From: RGIG3102 sp964369915
Lineage (GTDB): Bacteria > Bacillota > Clostridia > Oscillospirales > Ruminococcaceae
NCBI GenBank assembly: GCA_964369915.1
Contig: CAYJGG010000001.1
Location: 1 to 64,000, forward strand
DNA length: 64,000 nt
Direction: 5' to 3'
Shown here piece by piece: positions 7,777 through 16,807 of this stretch. Each line of letters starts with the position of its first letter. The first letter of the stretch is position 1. Under the pieces are notes generated by a model. That model had not been told where the DNA came from. It made no database searches and saw nothing but the letters and a program-made list of their open reading frames with translations. The position numbers were made by a program, and so were the translations under genes.

Positions 7777-8793
7777 TTAATATAAGCTTCCTGTATTAAC
7801 AACTGGTTGTGATTCTTTATTAGCACACAGTACAACTAATAAATTTGAAACCATTGCTGCTTTTCTCTCTTCATCAAGATTAATTTTATCATTTTCTTCA
7901 AGTTTTGCTAAAGCCATTTCCACCATTCCAACTGCACCATCTACAATTAGCTTTTTAGCATCAATTAATGCTGCTGCTTGTTGACGTTGTAGCATTGCTG
8001 CTGCAATTTCTTGTGCGTATGCAAGATATGTTATTTTTGTTTCGATTATTTCTATTCCTGCAACCTCAACTTTTGATTGAATTTCTTCTTTAATTTTTTG
8101 TGCAACAACTTCGCTAGAGCCTCTTAATGAACCATCATCAGGTTCGCCATCTCCTGTTGTATCAACATTTTGTGCTACGTCATAAGGATATAATCTAACA
8201 ACATTTCTTAAAGAAGCATCACATTGTAATGATAAAAATTCTTTATAATTATCAATATCAAAAACAGCTTTTGCTGTGTCTTTAACTTTCCAAATTACCG
8301 CAATTGATATTTCAACTGGATTTCCTAATAAATCATTTATTTTTTGCTTATTGTTGCTTAAAGTCATATTTTTTAATGATATTTTCTTTTTTAATGAATT
8401 ATTGATATCAATATCAGCTTTTCCATTTAAACCACCTAAAACATTATGCTTTGTTGTAACATCTCCACTTTGGCGAAGCATTGTGTTACTTGCAGGATTT
8501 ACAGGTGAACAAAAAGGATTAACAAAAAATACACCTGGCTCTTTTAATGTTCCAACATATTTGCCAAATAAAGTTAGAGCTAGCGCTTCTTGTGGATTTA
8601 AAACTTTAATTCCTAAAAGTAAAAACCAAGCTGTGAAAATATATAAAACTCCAACAAGCACAAACACAGAAGATACTGCACCAAAAACGCCATTAAGTCC
8701 TGATATAAGTGATACTAATGCTAAAATATATCCTAAAATAACTAATACTAAAACAACTAAACCATTTTTTCCTTTAATAATTTTTTCTTTCAT
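7777..8793 (-). CDS. SPFH/stomatin-domain membrane protein
   Basis: 338 residues. Two closely spaced N-terminal hydrophobic stretches (about 12-64) form a membrane hairpin, then an SPFH (band 7) domain with the typical PEALALTLFGKYVGTLKEPG entry. The C-terminal half is helical and Ala/Glu-rich (YAQEIAAAMLQRQQAAALIDAKK), as in flotillin-like scaffolds that oligomerise at the inner membrane. Members are linked to membrane microdomains and stress; no specific client can be read. First gene of a two-gene operon with the RHH protein. Confidence 0.88.
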   Translation of the reverse strand: MKEKIIKGKNGLVVLVLVILGYILALVSLISGLNGVFGAVSSVFVLVGVLYIFTAWFLLLGIKVLNPQEALALTLFGKYVGTLKEPGVFFVNPFCSPVNPASNTMLRQSGDVTTKHNVLGGLNGKADIDINNSLKKKISLKNMTLSNNKQKINDLLGNPVEISIAVIWKVKDTAKAVFDIDNYKEFLSLQCDASLRNVVRLYPYDVAQNVDTTGDGEPDDGSLRGSSEVVAQKIKEEIQSKVEVAGIEIIETKITYLAYAQEIAAAMLQRQQAAALIDAKKLIVDGAVGMVEMALAKLEENDKINLDEERKAAMVSNLLVVLCANKESQPVVNTGSLY

Positions 8794-8837
8794 AATAATA
8801 CCTACTTTCTTTAAGTGTAATTATTTTCCTTTTATGA

Positions 8838-8879
8838 TATCATTTTAATATCATTTTGATTAAAAGTCAATATCATTTC
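8838..8879 (-). promoter_or_regulatory. SPFH-RHH promoter overlapped by three phased direct repeats
   Basis: On the minus strand TTGACT (8871-8866) and TAAAAT (8848-8843) are 17 bases apart, a strong promoter. Three copies of ATATCATTT (plus-strand reading) begin at 8838, 8849 and 8871, i.e. spaced 11 and 22 bases, one and two helical turns, covering both hexamers. This is the arrangement expected for cooperative binding of a ribbon-helix-helix repressor, and the operon encodes one. Confidence 0.55.
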
Positions 8880-8923
8880 TTAATTTTTGTAAAACTTTAC
8901 AATTATTTTTTAAATAAATATAT

Positions 8924-8960
8924 AAAACGACTATTAATTTTAAAAATTAATAGTCGTTTT
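8924..8960 (-). terminator. Terminator after the S9 peptidase pair
   Basis: Perfect 17-base arms (8924-8940 and 8944-8960, core ACGACTATTAATTT) with a three-base loop and flanking U-run, just after the stop at 8969. Confidence 0.85.
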
Positions 8961-8968
8961 TAATTTAA

Positions 8969-10906
8969 TTATAGATATTTATTAAACCAATCTAAGCATT
9001 CTTTTAGTCTACTTATTCTATTATGAGGTTTACCAGAACGTGACAGTTCATGGTTTTCTTTATGGAATAAAGCAATTTTTGAAGGAATCCCTCTTTGCCT
9101 TAAGTTCGTAAACATTTGTAGTGGTTCACTCATCCAGCAACGGTAATCTTCATCTGATTGAATAAATAATGTTGGAGTTACCGCATTATTCACATATTTT
9201 AATGGTGAATGATGCCACATTTTCTCCATATTATCCCATGGGCTAGCTGCCACTTGACTTAAGTTATGAAAATATCCAATATCAGTTGTTAAGCATTTTG
9301 AAATATAGTTTGAAATAGATCTTTGAGAAACCGCAGCTTTAAATCTGTTTGTATTGCCAATCATCCAGTTTGCCATAAATCCGCCATAGCTACCACCAGT
9401 AATACCAATTCTATTAGAATCTATATCTTGATATCTATTTAAAACTTCATCAGTAAACTCCATAAAGTCTTGATAATCTATTTCGCCTAATTTACCAACT
9501 AAACGAGAAAAATCTTCGCCTCTTCCTGAAGCTCCTCTTGGGTTAGTGTAAAAAACAAAGTATCCAGCATTTGCAAAAACTTGCATTTCATGATTATACA
9601 AAGATCCAAAAGCAACTTTTGGGCCTCCGTGCATTGAAAGAATACCAGGATATTTTTCTCCTTCTTTATAGCCTACTGGCTTAATTACCCAGCCTTCTAA
9701 TTCGTGACCTTCTTTTGATGTGAACACAAAGTATTCAGGAGTTGAAACTGTGTATTCATTCATAACTTTTTCACTAAAATTAGTTAGTTGTTTTTCATTT
9801 CCATCTTCTAAATTTACCGCATATAATTCAGCAGGTTTATTATCTCTAAAAGCAATGCAATAAGCTGTATTATCAACTATACTAAAGCAGTTTATAGCGC
9901 CTTTAGTTTTATTAACATGGAATAAGTTTCCGTTTGTATCAAGATATGATAAATAGCTATCTCCCCATAGAGTAAATAAGCAGTATAGTTTATCTCCAAC
10001 AACTTGAATGTTTTTACCACCACCATAAGACATATCACTACCAACAGATGAGCCTAAAGCTCCATCTAAGTAAACAAAGTGTGTGATATTATTATTTTCA
10101 TCAATCCAGCATAATTCTGGGTTTTGTGATGAGTTATCATTTTTTGTTGAGCCTTCAAAAACTATTTTATCATTAAAATATAATGCTTGATTCACGCTAA
10201 ATTTATCTTTTGCAATAACTTCTTTTTTAAATCCGCTACCGATGTTATATTCAAATAAAACGTGGTGTTTTGGCATCATATCTGTGTAAATTGGGCCCCA
10301 GAACAATAATTTTGTTTTATCTTCTGACAGATTTGCCCCCATAACATTCATAAATTTTTCTGAAATAGTTTTTATTTCATTTGTTTTTGAATTGTAAATA
10401 GCAAGAGTGTTTCTTAATTTATTATTAACCCCTTTACCATTAGACCAAAACGGAATTTCATCAAAGATATAAAAATCTTTTCCTTCTTCTGCTCTATTTT
10501 TTTCAGCTTCTTTTTCATCAGAAACTTTTTTTGGCATTGTTATTAAATAATTATCGCCTTCAATAAATTTTACAGATGTAACTTTAGCTGGAATAGTGAA
10601 AACTTCTTTTGCTTCTCCGCCTTTTAAGGACATAGAATAAAATTTTGTGCCATCTTTATTTTCTGCTGCAGTTGTGAATATAATTTCATCATCTTTTGTA
10701 AAAATAGCTGATCTTTCTGTTCCTTTTGAAGTTAGTGGATAAACTTCTTCTTGCTTTGTATCGTAGTAGTATAGTCTATTAGTGTAATTATTATATTCTT
10801 CATTTGCATTTGTTTTTGTAAATAAAACTTTTTTATTATTAGCTGATGCATTCACTTCACTAAGGAAATCATAGCTATATAAATTTTCAATTTTAATGTT
10901 TTTCAT
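8969..10906 (-). CDS. S9-family acylaminoacyl/dipeptidyl peptidase (paralog 1)
   Basis: 645 residues, no signal peptide, so cytosolic. The first 380 residues are a seven-bladed beta-propeller-like region; the C-terminal alpha/beta hydrolase carries Ser506 (GGSYGG), Asp587 (DEDYRC) and His619 (ENHELSRSG), a complete triad. HGGP (about 426-429) supplies the oxyanion hole. These enzymes remove blocked or dipeptide units from short peptides. It lies 19 bases after a paralog of the same layout (10926-12920) and has its own ribosome binding site, so the two form one operon. Exact specificity is not readable. Confidence 0.92.
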   Translation of the reverse strand: MKNIKIENLYSYDFLSEVNASANNKKVLFTKTNANEEYNNYTNRLYYYDTKQEEVYPLTSKGTERSAIFTKDDEIIFTTAAENKDGTKFYSMSLKGGEAKEVFTIPAKVTSVKFIEGDNYLITMPKKVSDEKEAEKNRAEEGKDFYIFDEIPFWSNGKGVNNKLRNTLAIYNSKTNEIKTISEKFMNVMGANLSEDKTKLLFWGPIYTDMMPKHHVLFEYNIGSGFKKEVIAKDKFSVNQALYFNDKIVFEGSTKNDNSSQNPELCWIDENNNITHFVYLDGALGSSVGSDMSYGGGKNIQVVGDKLYCLFTLWGDSYLSYLDTNGNLFHVNKTKGAINCFSIVDNTAYCIAFRDNKPAELYAVNLEDGNEKQLTNFSEKVMNEYTVSTPEYFVFTSKEGHELEGWVIKPVGYKEGEKYPGILSMHGGPKVAFGSLYNHEMQVFANAGYFVFYTNPRGASGRGEDFSRLVGKLGEIDYQDFMEFTDEVLNRYQDIDSNRIGITGGSYGGFMANWMIGNTNRFKAAVSQRSISNYISKCLTTDIGYFHNLSQVAASPWDNMEKMWHHSPLKYVNNAVTPTLFIQSDEDYRCWMSEPLQMFTNLRQRGIPSKIALFHKENHELSRSGKPHNRISRLKECLDWFNKYL

Positions 10907-10925
10907 ATAATTATCCTTTCCTTTC

Positions 10926-12920
10926 TTATTTTAAGTATTTATTCATCCAATTTAGGATTTCTTGCATTCTTTTAATTCTATTTCTTGGCTTCCCTGAACG
11001 TGATAATTCATGATTTTCGCCTTTAATTAAGCACATTCTAGCAGGAACATTATGCATTTTTAAAGCTGTAAACATTTGCAGTGCTTCAACCATCCAGCAT
11101 CTATAATCTTCTTCAGCGTGGATAAATAATGTTGGAGTTACTGCTTTATTTGCATTTCTTAAAGGAGATTGCTCCCATTGTTTAGCCATATTAGTTGTGT
11201 GTGATGCTGCTGTTTGATCTGGTGCAAAGAAATATCCTATATCTGTTGTTCCTTCAAAAGAAATCCAGTTAGCAATACTTCTTTGAGCGCAAGCTGCTTT
11301 AAATCTATCAGTTTGCCCTATAATCCAGTTAGTCATAAATCCGCCATAGCTACCACCAGTAACGCCTACACGATTTACATCAATATCTTTATAAGTTTCT
11401 AATGCTTTATCGGTAAAATCCATTAAATCGTTATAATCAATAGTGCCGTATTTACCTCTAATATCAGCAAATTCATTACCTCTACCATCACTACCTCTAG
11501 GATTTGCATAAATAACAAAGTAGCCTTCGTTTGCCCACATTTGCATTTCATGATGGAATACATCAGAGAAAACAGTTTTTGGACCACCGTGAATATGTAA
11601 AATCGCTGGATAGCTATTGCCTTTAACATAATTAGCTGGTTTTAAAACAAAACCGTGGATATCAATTCCATCTCTATTATGGCAAGTTAACGCTTTTGGA
11701 GTTACAACATTATATTCTTTTGCAACAAACTCATTAAAATTAGTTAATTTTTTTGCTTTATCTTCTTTAATTTTATAAATTTCAGTTAAAGTTCCGTCTT
11801 CTTGTGCCACTGCATAGATTTTACCATCTTTAACATCAAAACAATCAACACTGCTAATTTTAGAAATTTGTGTTCTCTTTGCTGTTTTTAAATCAATACT
11901 GCAAAGATATCCAAAGTTTACATCAGTGGTTAGATAATAAAAAGTGTCACCTTCGATTAATGTGTTTTTACCACCACCGTATCTAACATCACAGTTAGTA
12001 GAATTAGAGCCAACTGGAAGAAAATCATGAGTAAAGAATAAATCTTTTTCGCCAGTTGATAGGTTTATTTTATAGATATCGCCATTTTCGTTCATGCCAA
12101 AGTTTTCGTTATTAGTGCCTACTATAATAGCTGTGTTATCTTTATATAATTCAATTTGTCTAACAGCAAAAGTGTCTTTTTCAATTAGGCATTTTGTTTC
12201 TTTTGTATGCAGATTATAAGCATATAAGCCTTGACGAAGTGGGCGAATATCCTCATATTCAGAACCCGTAAACACAACTTTATCTTCATCTGCTTTAAAT
12301 CCCATAACTCCAAACATTGGTGCTGTTATCGGATTTAATTCATTTGTTTTTGCATTATATGTATACAAACGATTTCTTTTTCTATTTATAACGCCTTGAG
12401 CGTTGCCCCAAAATGGAACTTCTTCAAAAACTGTGTATCCACTGTTTTTATAATCTTTTAAAACTTCTAATCTTTCTGCTTTTGATAAGCCTTCAAGATT
12501 TGGTCTGTTATTATCATATAAAGCGTTAACTATATACATATCCTCAGAAATTTTTGTTAATTTCCCTGATAAAATCGGTAAAGTGAAAACTTCAACAGCT
12601 TCCCCGCCTTTTATATTGATTTTATAGTAAACTGTTAATTCCTCACCATTTTTTAATTTTTCTTTTGTTTTGTCGCTTCTTACTGCTGGGAAAACAATTG
12701 TTTTATTGCTAGTCCAAGTAAAAGCTCTAACACTTCCGATTGTAGTTAATTGTTTTACTTCTTTTGTTTCATTGCATAGTAAATAAATATTTCCTATGTA
12801 GTTGTTATCTTCAACATTTGCAACTGATTTAATAAAAGCTGTATATTTTCCATCTGGAGATATACAAACTTCGCTTAAAAAGTTGTAGTCAAGAAAGGTT
12901 TCAATACCAATTTTTTTCAT
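10926..12920 (-). CDS. S9-family acylaminoacyl/dipeptidyl peptidase (paralog 2)
   Basis: 664 residues, no signal peptide. Same propeller plus hydrolase layout as its downstream neighbour, with Ser524 (GGSYGG), an aspartate in EEDYRC and a histidine in ENHELSRSG. The C-terminal domains of the pair are very similar, while the propellers differ more, including an insertion in this copy (about 140-160), which points to an old tandem duplication with divergence at the substrate-gating end. First gene of the operon, preceded by a near-consensus promoter (12967-12995). Confidence 0.92.
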   Translation of the reverse strand: MKKIGIETFLDYNFLSEVCISPDGKYTAFIKSVANVEDNNYIGNIYLLCNETKEVKQLTTIGSVRAFTWTSNKTIVFPAVRSDKTKEKLKNGEELTVYYKINIKGGEAVEVFTLPILSGKLTKISEDMYIVNALYDNNRPNLEGLSKAERLEVLKDYKNSGYTVFEEVPFWGNAQGVINRKRNRLYTYNAKTNELNPITAPMFGVMGFKADEDKVVFTGSEYEDIRPLRQGLYAYNLHTKETKCLIEKDTFAVRQIELYKDNTAIIVGTNNENFGMNENGDIYKINLSTGEKDLFFTHDFLPVGSNSTNCDVRYGGGKNTLIEGDTFYYLTTDVNFGYLCSIDLKTAKRTQISKISSVDCFDVKDGKIYAVAQEDGTLTEIYKIKEDKAKKLTNFNEFVAKEYNVVTPKALTCHNRDGIDIHGFVLKPANYVKGNSYPAILHIHGGPKTVFSDVFHHEMQMWANEGYFVIYANPRGSDGRGNEFADIRGKYGTIDYNDLMDFTDKALETYKDIDVNRVGVTGGSYGGFMTNWIIGQTDRFKAACAQRSIANWISFEGTTDIGYFFAPDQTAASHTTNMAKQWEQSPLRNANKAVTPTLFIHAEEDYRCWMVEALQMFTALKMHNVPARMCLIKGENHELSRSGKPRNRIKRMQEILNWMNKYLK

Positions 12921-12966
12921 TTTACATACTCCTTTTTAGTGGTTATATATATTTATACTTATAATT

Positions 12967-12995
12967 AGTATAAATAATTTAAAGTTATTAGTCAA
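12967..12995 (-). promoter_or_regulatory. Promoter of the S9 peptidase operon
   Basis: On the minus strand TTGACT (12995-12990), 17 bases, TATACT (12972-12967), about 47 bases before the start at 12920. Confidence 0.65.
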
Positions 12996-13089
12996 TTAAA
13001 ACTACCCATTTTCACTAAAATATGACATTATCACAAATTTTAATAAAATATTAATTCAAGTTTGTGATTTCTTATAAATATTAAAAATA

Positions 13090-13118
13090 AAAAATCTACC
13101 TTATATAGATAGATTTTT
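13090..13118 (-). terminator. Probable terminator of ade
   Basis: AAAAATCTA/TAGATTTTT arms with an 11-base loop ending in a U-run, a few bases after the stop at 13129. The stem is AT-rich and weak. Confidence 0.5.
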
Positions 13119-13128
13119 ATTAATCCAA

Positions 13129-14835
13129 TTATTCAATTATTAAAGAAACAATTTCAGCTTTTGCAACATCTATTAATCCCATATCAGTAATTTTTAAAGC
13201 TGGGCTCACTGAAAGCGCTAAAACTCCAAAAGACATTATTGGATTATGATGATTATAGCCTAAATTTTGCATTTCTTCTCTTACTTTTTTAAGAGTTGTT
13301 CCTGTGTATTCTAAAGATTTGTCTGAAAGTATTCCTGCTATTGGAAGCTGCAGTTCTGCAGTTATTTTATTATTTTCGCTTGTTAAATATCCGCCTTGTA
13401 ATTCTATAATTCGATTTGCTGCTAAAACTATATCATCAACATTTGCCCCTGAAACAACTAAATTATGATTATCATGAGCATATGTAGCTGCAATTGCGCC
13501 TTTTTTATGGCAATCACCTGTTATAAATCCAAACCCTACTCTTTTTGAGCCTGTATACCTATCAAAAACAGCAGTTAGCATACAGCCACTATTTTCCCAT
13601 TTTAAAATTTTGTTTTCAACAGGCATTTCTATTATTTTTTCTTTAGTTCTAATAGTTTCACTAGTTATATCAATAACTCTTACTCTAACTGATTTTTTAT
13701 TAGTGTCAACTTTAAGCGTGAAAACATCTTTATTAATTTTTTCTAAATTAACTGTTTTATAATAATCTTTATCAAAAATTTGTCCTTTATCTTCAAAATC
13801 ACTAACTAATTTTCCTTCTTTATAAACAGTATTGATTTTTAAATCTTCTAATTCATCTAAAATAACAAAATCTGCAAGTTTTCCAGGTGCTATTGCTCCC
13901 CTATCAGTTAAATTCATTCTTCTAGCTGGAGTAAAGCTTGCGCAATAAATTGCATCTTCAATTTTCATTCCAAGATTAATTGCCTTGTTAACTATTAAAT
14001 TTAAATGTCCTTTAGATAAAAATGTGTCGGCTACGCAGTCGTCAGTAACGAATGAAAAATGCTCATATAAATTATTTTTTATTATATAATCAATAACTTC
14101 TTTTGTAACCATTTTATCTTGAAGTTGCATAAACATTCCGTTTTCAAATCTTTGAATTGTCCCGTTCATATCGTGTTCTGTGTGATCTGAATTAATACCA
14201 AGATATAAAAATTTTGCTAAATCTAAATCAACTAATTGTGGACAGTGCCCTTCAATTGGGAAATGTTTATCTATCTTTTTTAATTCCTTTAAAAATTTTG
14301 AAATCTCAGAATTATCATCTTCTTTTATAATAGCATTGTAATTCATTATTTCGCCAACACATATAACCTTTGGATTTTTATAAATCTCCATCATATCTTC
14401 GGCTAAAATTTTAGCACCTGTTGTTTCTAAATCACTTCTTGCAGCAGGAACGCAGCTAGGAATTCCATAAAATATATCAATAGGGCTATTTTCGCTAGCC
14501 TTTATCATATCTAGTATCCCTTTAGTTCCAACAACATTTGCAATTTCATGTGGCTCTGCTACAAGCGTTGTAACGCCACATTTTGCAGCACGTACTGCAA
14601 AGGCATACGGAGTTATCATACTTGATTCAACGTGCATATGAATATCAATCAGCCCTGGGATAATATATTTATTTTTAGCATCAATAATATTATCGCTCTC
14701 TAATTCACTTATATCTTTATTTATATAATAAAATCTGCCATTTTTAATAGAAACATCATTTTCTAAAAACTTTTTTAAATAACTATTATACACTTTCGCA
14801 TTTTTAATTATTAAATCAACCTTTTCTTTTTGCAT
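13129..14835 (-). CDS. ade: Adenine deaminase
   Basis: 568 residues, the usual length. Amidohydrolase-superfamily enzyme converting adenine to hypoxanthine and ammonia in purine salvage. HMHVESSM (about 66-73) is the metal-binding HxH plus the adenine-deaminase extension; EGHCP and HTEHD (middle) and VTDDC supply further ligands and the catalytic Asp. The C-terminal adenine deaminase domain (about 400-568), with GDCHKKG and AHDNHN, separates it from plain dihydroorotase-like enzymes. Single gene between its own promoter and terminator. No purine riboswitch is visible in the short leader. Confidence 0.95.
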   Translation of the reverse strand: MQKEKVDLIIKNAKVYNSYLKKFLENDVSIKNGRFYYINKDISELESDNIIDAKNKYIIPGLIDIHMHVESSMITPYAFAVRAAKCGVTTLVAEPHEIANVVGTKGILDMIKASENSPIDIFYGIPSCVPAARSDLETTGAKILAEDMMEIYKNPKVICVGEIMNYNAIIKEDDNSEISKFLKELKKIDKHFPIEGHCPQLVDLDLAKFLYLGINSDHTEHDMNGTIQRFENGMFMQLQDKMVTKEVIDYIIKNNLYEHFSFVTDDCVADTFLSKGHLNLIVNKAINLGMKIEDAIYCASFTPARRMNLTDRGAIAPGKLADFVILDELEDLKINTVYKEGKLVSDFEDKGQIFDKDYYKTVNLEKINKDVFTLKVDTNKKSVRVRVIDITSETIRTKEKIIEMPVENKILKWENSGCMLTAVFDRYTGSKRVGFGFITGDCHKKGAIAATYAHDNHNLVVSGANVDDIVLAANRIIELQGGYLTSENNKITAELQLPIAGILSDKSLEYTGTTLKKVREEMQNLGYNHHNPIMSFGVLALSVSPALKITDMGLIDVAKAEIVSLIIE

Positions 14836-14872
14836 TAATTTTATATTCCTTTCACAGCTTTTACTTTACTAT

Positions 14873-14901
14873 ATTTTATTATATTTTTTTAATAAATACA
14901 A
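14873..14901 (-). promoter_or_regulatory. Probable ade promoter
   Basis: On the minus strand TTGTAT (14901-14896), 17 bases, TAAAAT (14878-14873). A TATAAT six bases upstream of that -10 is an alternative with a short spacer. Confidence 0.4.
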
Positions 14902-14918
14902 GTTTGTATTTTTAATTG

Positions 14919-14947
14919 TTGACATATACTACTAAAAGGAATATATT
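14919..14947 (+). promoter_or_regulatory. Promoter of the M3 peptidase gene
   Basis: Perfect TTGACA (14919-14924), 17 bases, TATATT (14942-14947), about 33 bases upstream of the start codon. Confidence 0.65.
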
Positions 14948-14979
14948 TAATATATATTAAAATAAAAGGAGATTTACAA

Positions 14980-16671
14980 ATGGTTAAATTTAAAGACATG
15001 CCTTATAAAAGAGGCAATAGCGACGAGCTTTTAAGCAAAATCACATCTTTAACAGCTGAATTAAATAACGCCACTTCAGCAAGCGAACAAATCAAAATCT
15101 ACAAAGAGTTTGAAAAAGCTATGGACAGCTTTACTTCTATGGGAACTCTTTCTCATATTCGCTACACAATTAATACTAAAGATGAATTCTATTTAGCTGA
15201 AAAGAAATTCTATGATGAAATCGGCCCTGTTATTGAAGAAAAATCTCAAGAATTTATAACTGCTCTTTTAGATTCAAAATTCAGAAGTGAACTTGAAAAA
15301 GAAATGGGAGAATTAATTTTTATTAATGCTCAAATGAGTAAAGATAGTTTTTCTCCAAAAATCGTTTCACTAATGCAAGATGAAAACGCATTAAGGGCGA
15401 AATACCAGCAATTATATGCAAGTGCAATGGTTCATTTTGATGGCAAAGATATGCCTCTTCCAATGCTAGGAAAACACAAGCAAAGCCCTGATAGAGCAAT
15501 TAGAAAAGCTGCTTTTGAAGCTGAGGGTGGTTTCTTTGATAAAAATCAAGAAGAACTAGACGAATTATTTGATAAATTAGTTAAAAATAGAACTCAGCAA
15601 GCTAAAATTCTAGGCTTTGATAATTATTTAGAGCTAGGATATCTAAGAAGAAGTAGAAACTGCTATACTGCAAAAGATGTTGCAAATTATAGAAGACAAG
15701 TTTTATCTGATTTAGTGCCATTAGTTAAAAAACTAAAAGATAATCAAAGAAAAAGAATTAATCTTGATGATTTTAAATATTATGATGATTATTTCAACTT
15801 TTTAGATGGAAACGCAGATCCAGTTGGAACACCAGAAGAATTATTAGCAGCCGGAAAAAAAATGTATAGCGAAATGGGTGATGCTACTAAAGATTTTATC
15901 GAATTAATGTTTGATATGGATTTATTCGATGTTATTTCAAGAGATGGCAAAGCACCAGGCGGATATTGCACAAATATCTCTGATTATAAAGCTCCATTTA
16001 TCTTTTCAAACTTTAATGGAACAGCTGGCGACGTTGACGTTTTAACTCATGAAGCAGGTCATGCTTTTGCTTCATATCTTGCTGATAGAAATATTGAATA
16101 CTCAGCATTAAGCCACCCTTCAATGGACGGCTGTGAAGTTCACTCTATGGCTATGGAATTTATAACAACTCCTTGGCATGAATTATTCTTTAAAGAAAAT
16201 ACAGCTAAGTACCAGCTTTCTCACACAGAATCTGCTTTAAGTTTTATCCCTTATGGCACAATGGTTGATTATTTCCAAGAAATAATCTATACAAACCCAG
16301 ATTTAACTAAAGAAGAAAGAAACGCTAAATGGGCAGAGCTTGAAAAACAATTCCGTCCTTATATTGATTTTGAAAATCTACCGTTTTATTCTCGTGGTGC
16401 TGGCTGGCAAAGACAACTTCATATATATCTATATCCTTTTTACTATATAGATTATTGCCTAGCACAAACTGTTGCTCTTCAAATTTTTGCTCTATTTTTA
16501 AAAGATGAAAAAGCTGCTTTTAAAACTTATATGGACTTCACTATCCAAGGCGGTACAAAAACATTCACAGACTTAGTTAAATCTGTTGGATTAATATCTC
16601 CTATGGAAGATAACTGCTTAAAAGATATTTGTAAAACAATCGGTGATTGGATAGAAACTCTTAAAGTTTAA
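14980..16671 (+). CDS. pepF: M3-family oligoendopeptidase (PepF-like)
   Basis: 563 residues, typical of the shorter clostridial M3 oligoendopeptidases. The zinc site is HEAGH (357-361), with the third ligand Glu386 in GCEVHSMAMEF; the region around them is helical, forming the closed-clam fold that admits only short peptides. No signal peptide, so cytosolic peptide turnover. It has a near-consensus promoter and AAAGGAG before the ATG, and ends at a strong terminator, so it is monocistronic. With two S9 peptidases and an M18 aminopeptidase nearby, the window holds several peptide-degrading enzymes. Confidence 0.93.
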   Translation: MVKFKDMPYKRGNSDELLSKITSLTAELNNATSASEQIKIYKEFEKAMDSFTSMGTLSHIRYTINTKDEFYLAEKKFYDEIGPVIEEKSQEFITALLDSKFRSELEKEMGELIFINAQMSKDSFSPKIVSLMQDENALRAKYQQLYASAMVHFDGKDMPLPMLGKHKQSPDRAIRKAAFEAEGGFFDKNQEELDELFDKLVKNRTQQAKILGFDNYLELGYLRRSRNCYTAKDVANYRRQVLSDLVPLVKKLKDNQRKRINLDDFKYYDDYFNFLDGNADPVGTPEELLAAGKKMYSEMGDATKDFIELMFDMDLFDVISRDGKAPGGYCTNISDYKAPFIFSNFNGTAGDVDVLTHEAGHAFASYLADRNIEYSALSHPSMDGCEVHSMAMEFITTPWHELFFKENTAKYQLSHTESALSFIPYGTMVDYFQEIIYTNPDLTKEERNAKWAELEKQFRPYIDFENLPFYSRGAGWQRQLHIYLYPFYYIDYCLAQTVALQIFALFLKDEKAAFKTYMDFTIQGGTKTFTDLVKSVGLISPMEDNCLKDICKTIGDWIETLKV

Positions 16672-16688
16672 AAATTAAATATTTTATT

Positions 16689-16723
16689 AAAAACGCAAAC
16701 TTTTTAAAAAAGTTTGCGTTTTT
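16689..16723 (+). terminator. Terminator of the M3 peptidase gene
   Basis: 17-base arms (16689-16705 and 16707-16723, core ACGCAAACTTTTT) with a U-run. The -35 of the GntR promoter begins only four bases later. Confidence 0.88.
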
Positions 16724-16726
16724 CTA

Positions 16727-16787
16727 TTGACAACTGTATATGTAACAGTGTATACTGTGTATATACTAGTATAACAGTTGTAACAGT
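16727..16787 (+). promoter_or_regulatory. GntR operon promoter filled with symmetric operator sites
   Basis: TTGACA (16727-16732), 18 bases, TATACT (16751-16756). Within and after it: outer arms ACAACTGT (16730-16737) and ACAGTTGT (16774-16781), an inner ACAGT/ACTGT pair (16745-16758), and the perfect 12-base palindrome TATACTAGTATA (16762-16773). Another ACAGT ends at 16787. The ribosome binding site AGGAGG starts right after. Autorepression by the first gene's GntR protein is the likely reading. Confidence 0.65.
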
Positions 16788-16807
16788 CAGGAGGTTTCGA
16801 TATATAA

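Noticed and set aside
7568..8793. Toxin-antitoxin system from the RHH gene
   Set aside because: The partner is a 338-residue SPFH membrane protein, not a small toxin; RHH as an autoregulator explains the pair better.
8276..8848. 190-residue open frame on the plus strand opposite the SPFH gene
   Set aside because: Antisense shadow of a well-supported gene; composition is low-complexity and there is no ribosome binding site or family pattern.
14836..14979. Possible purine riboswitch before ade
   Set aside because: Leader is short and AT-rich, without the three-way junction loops of that class.
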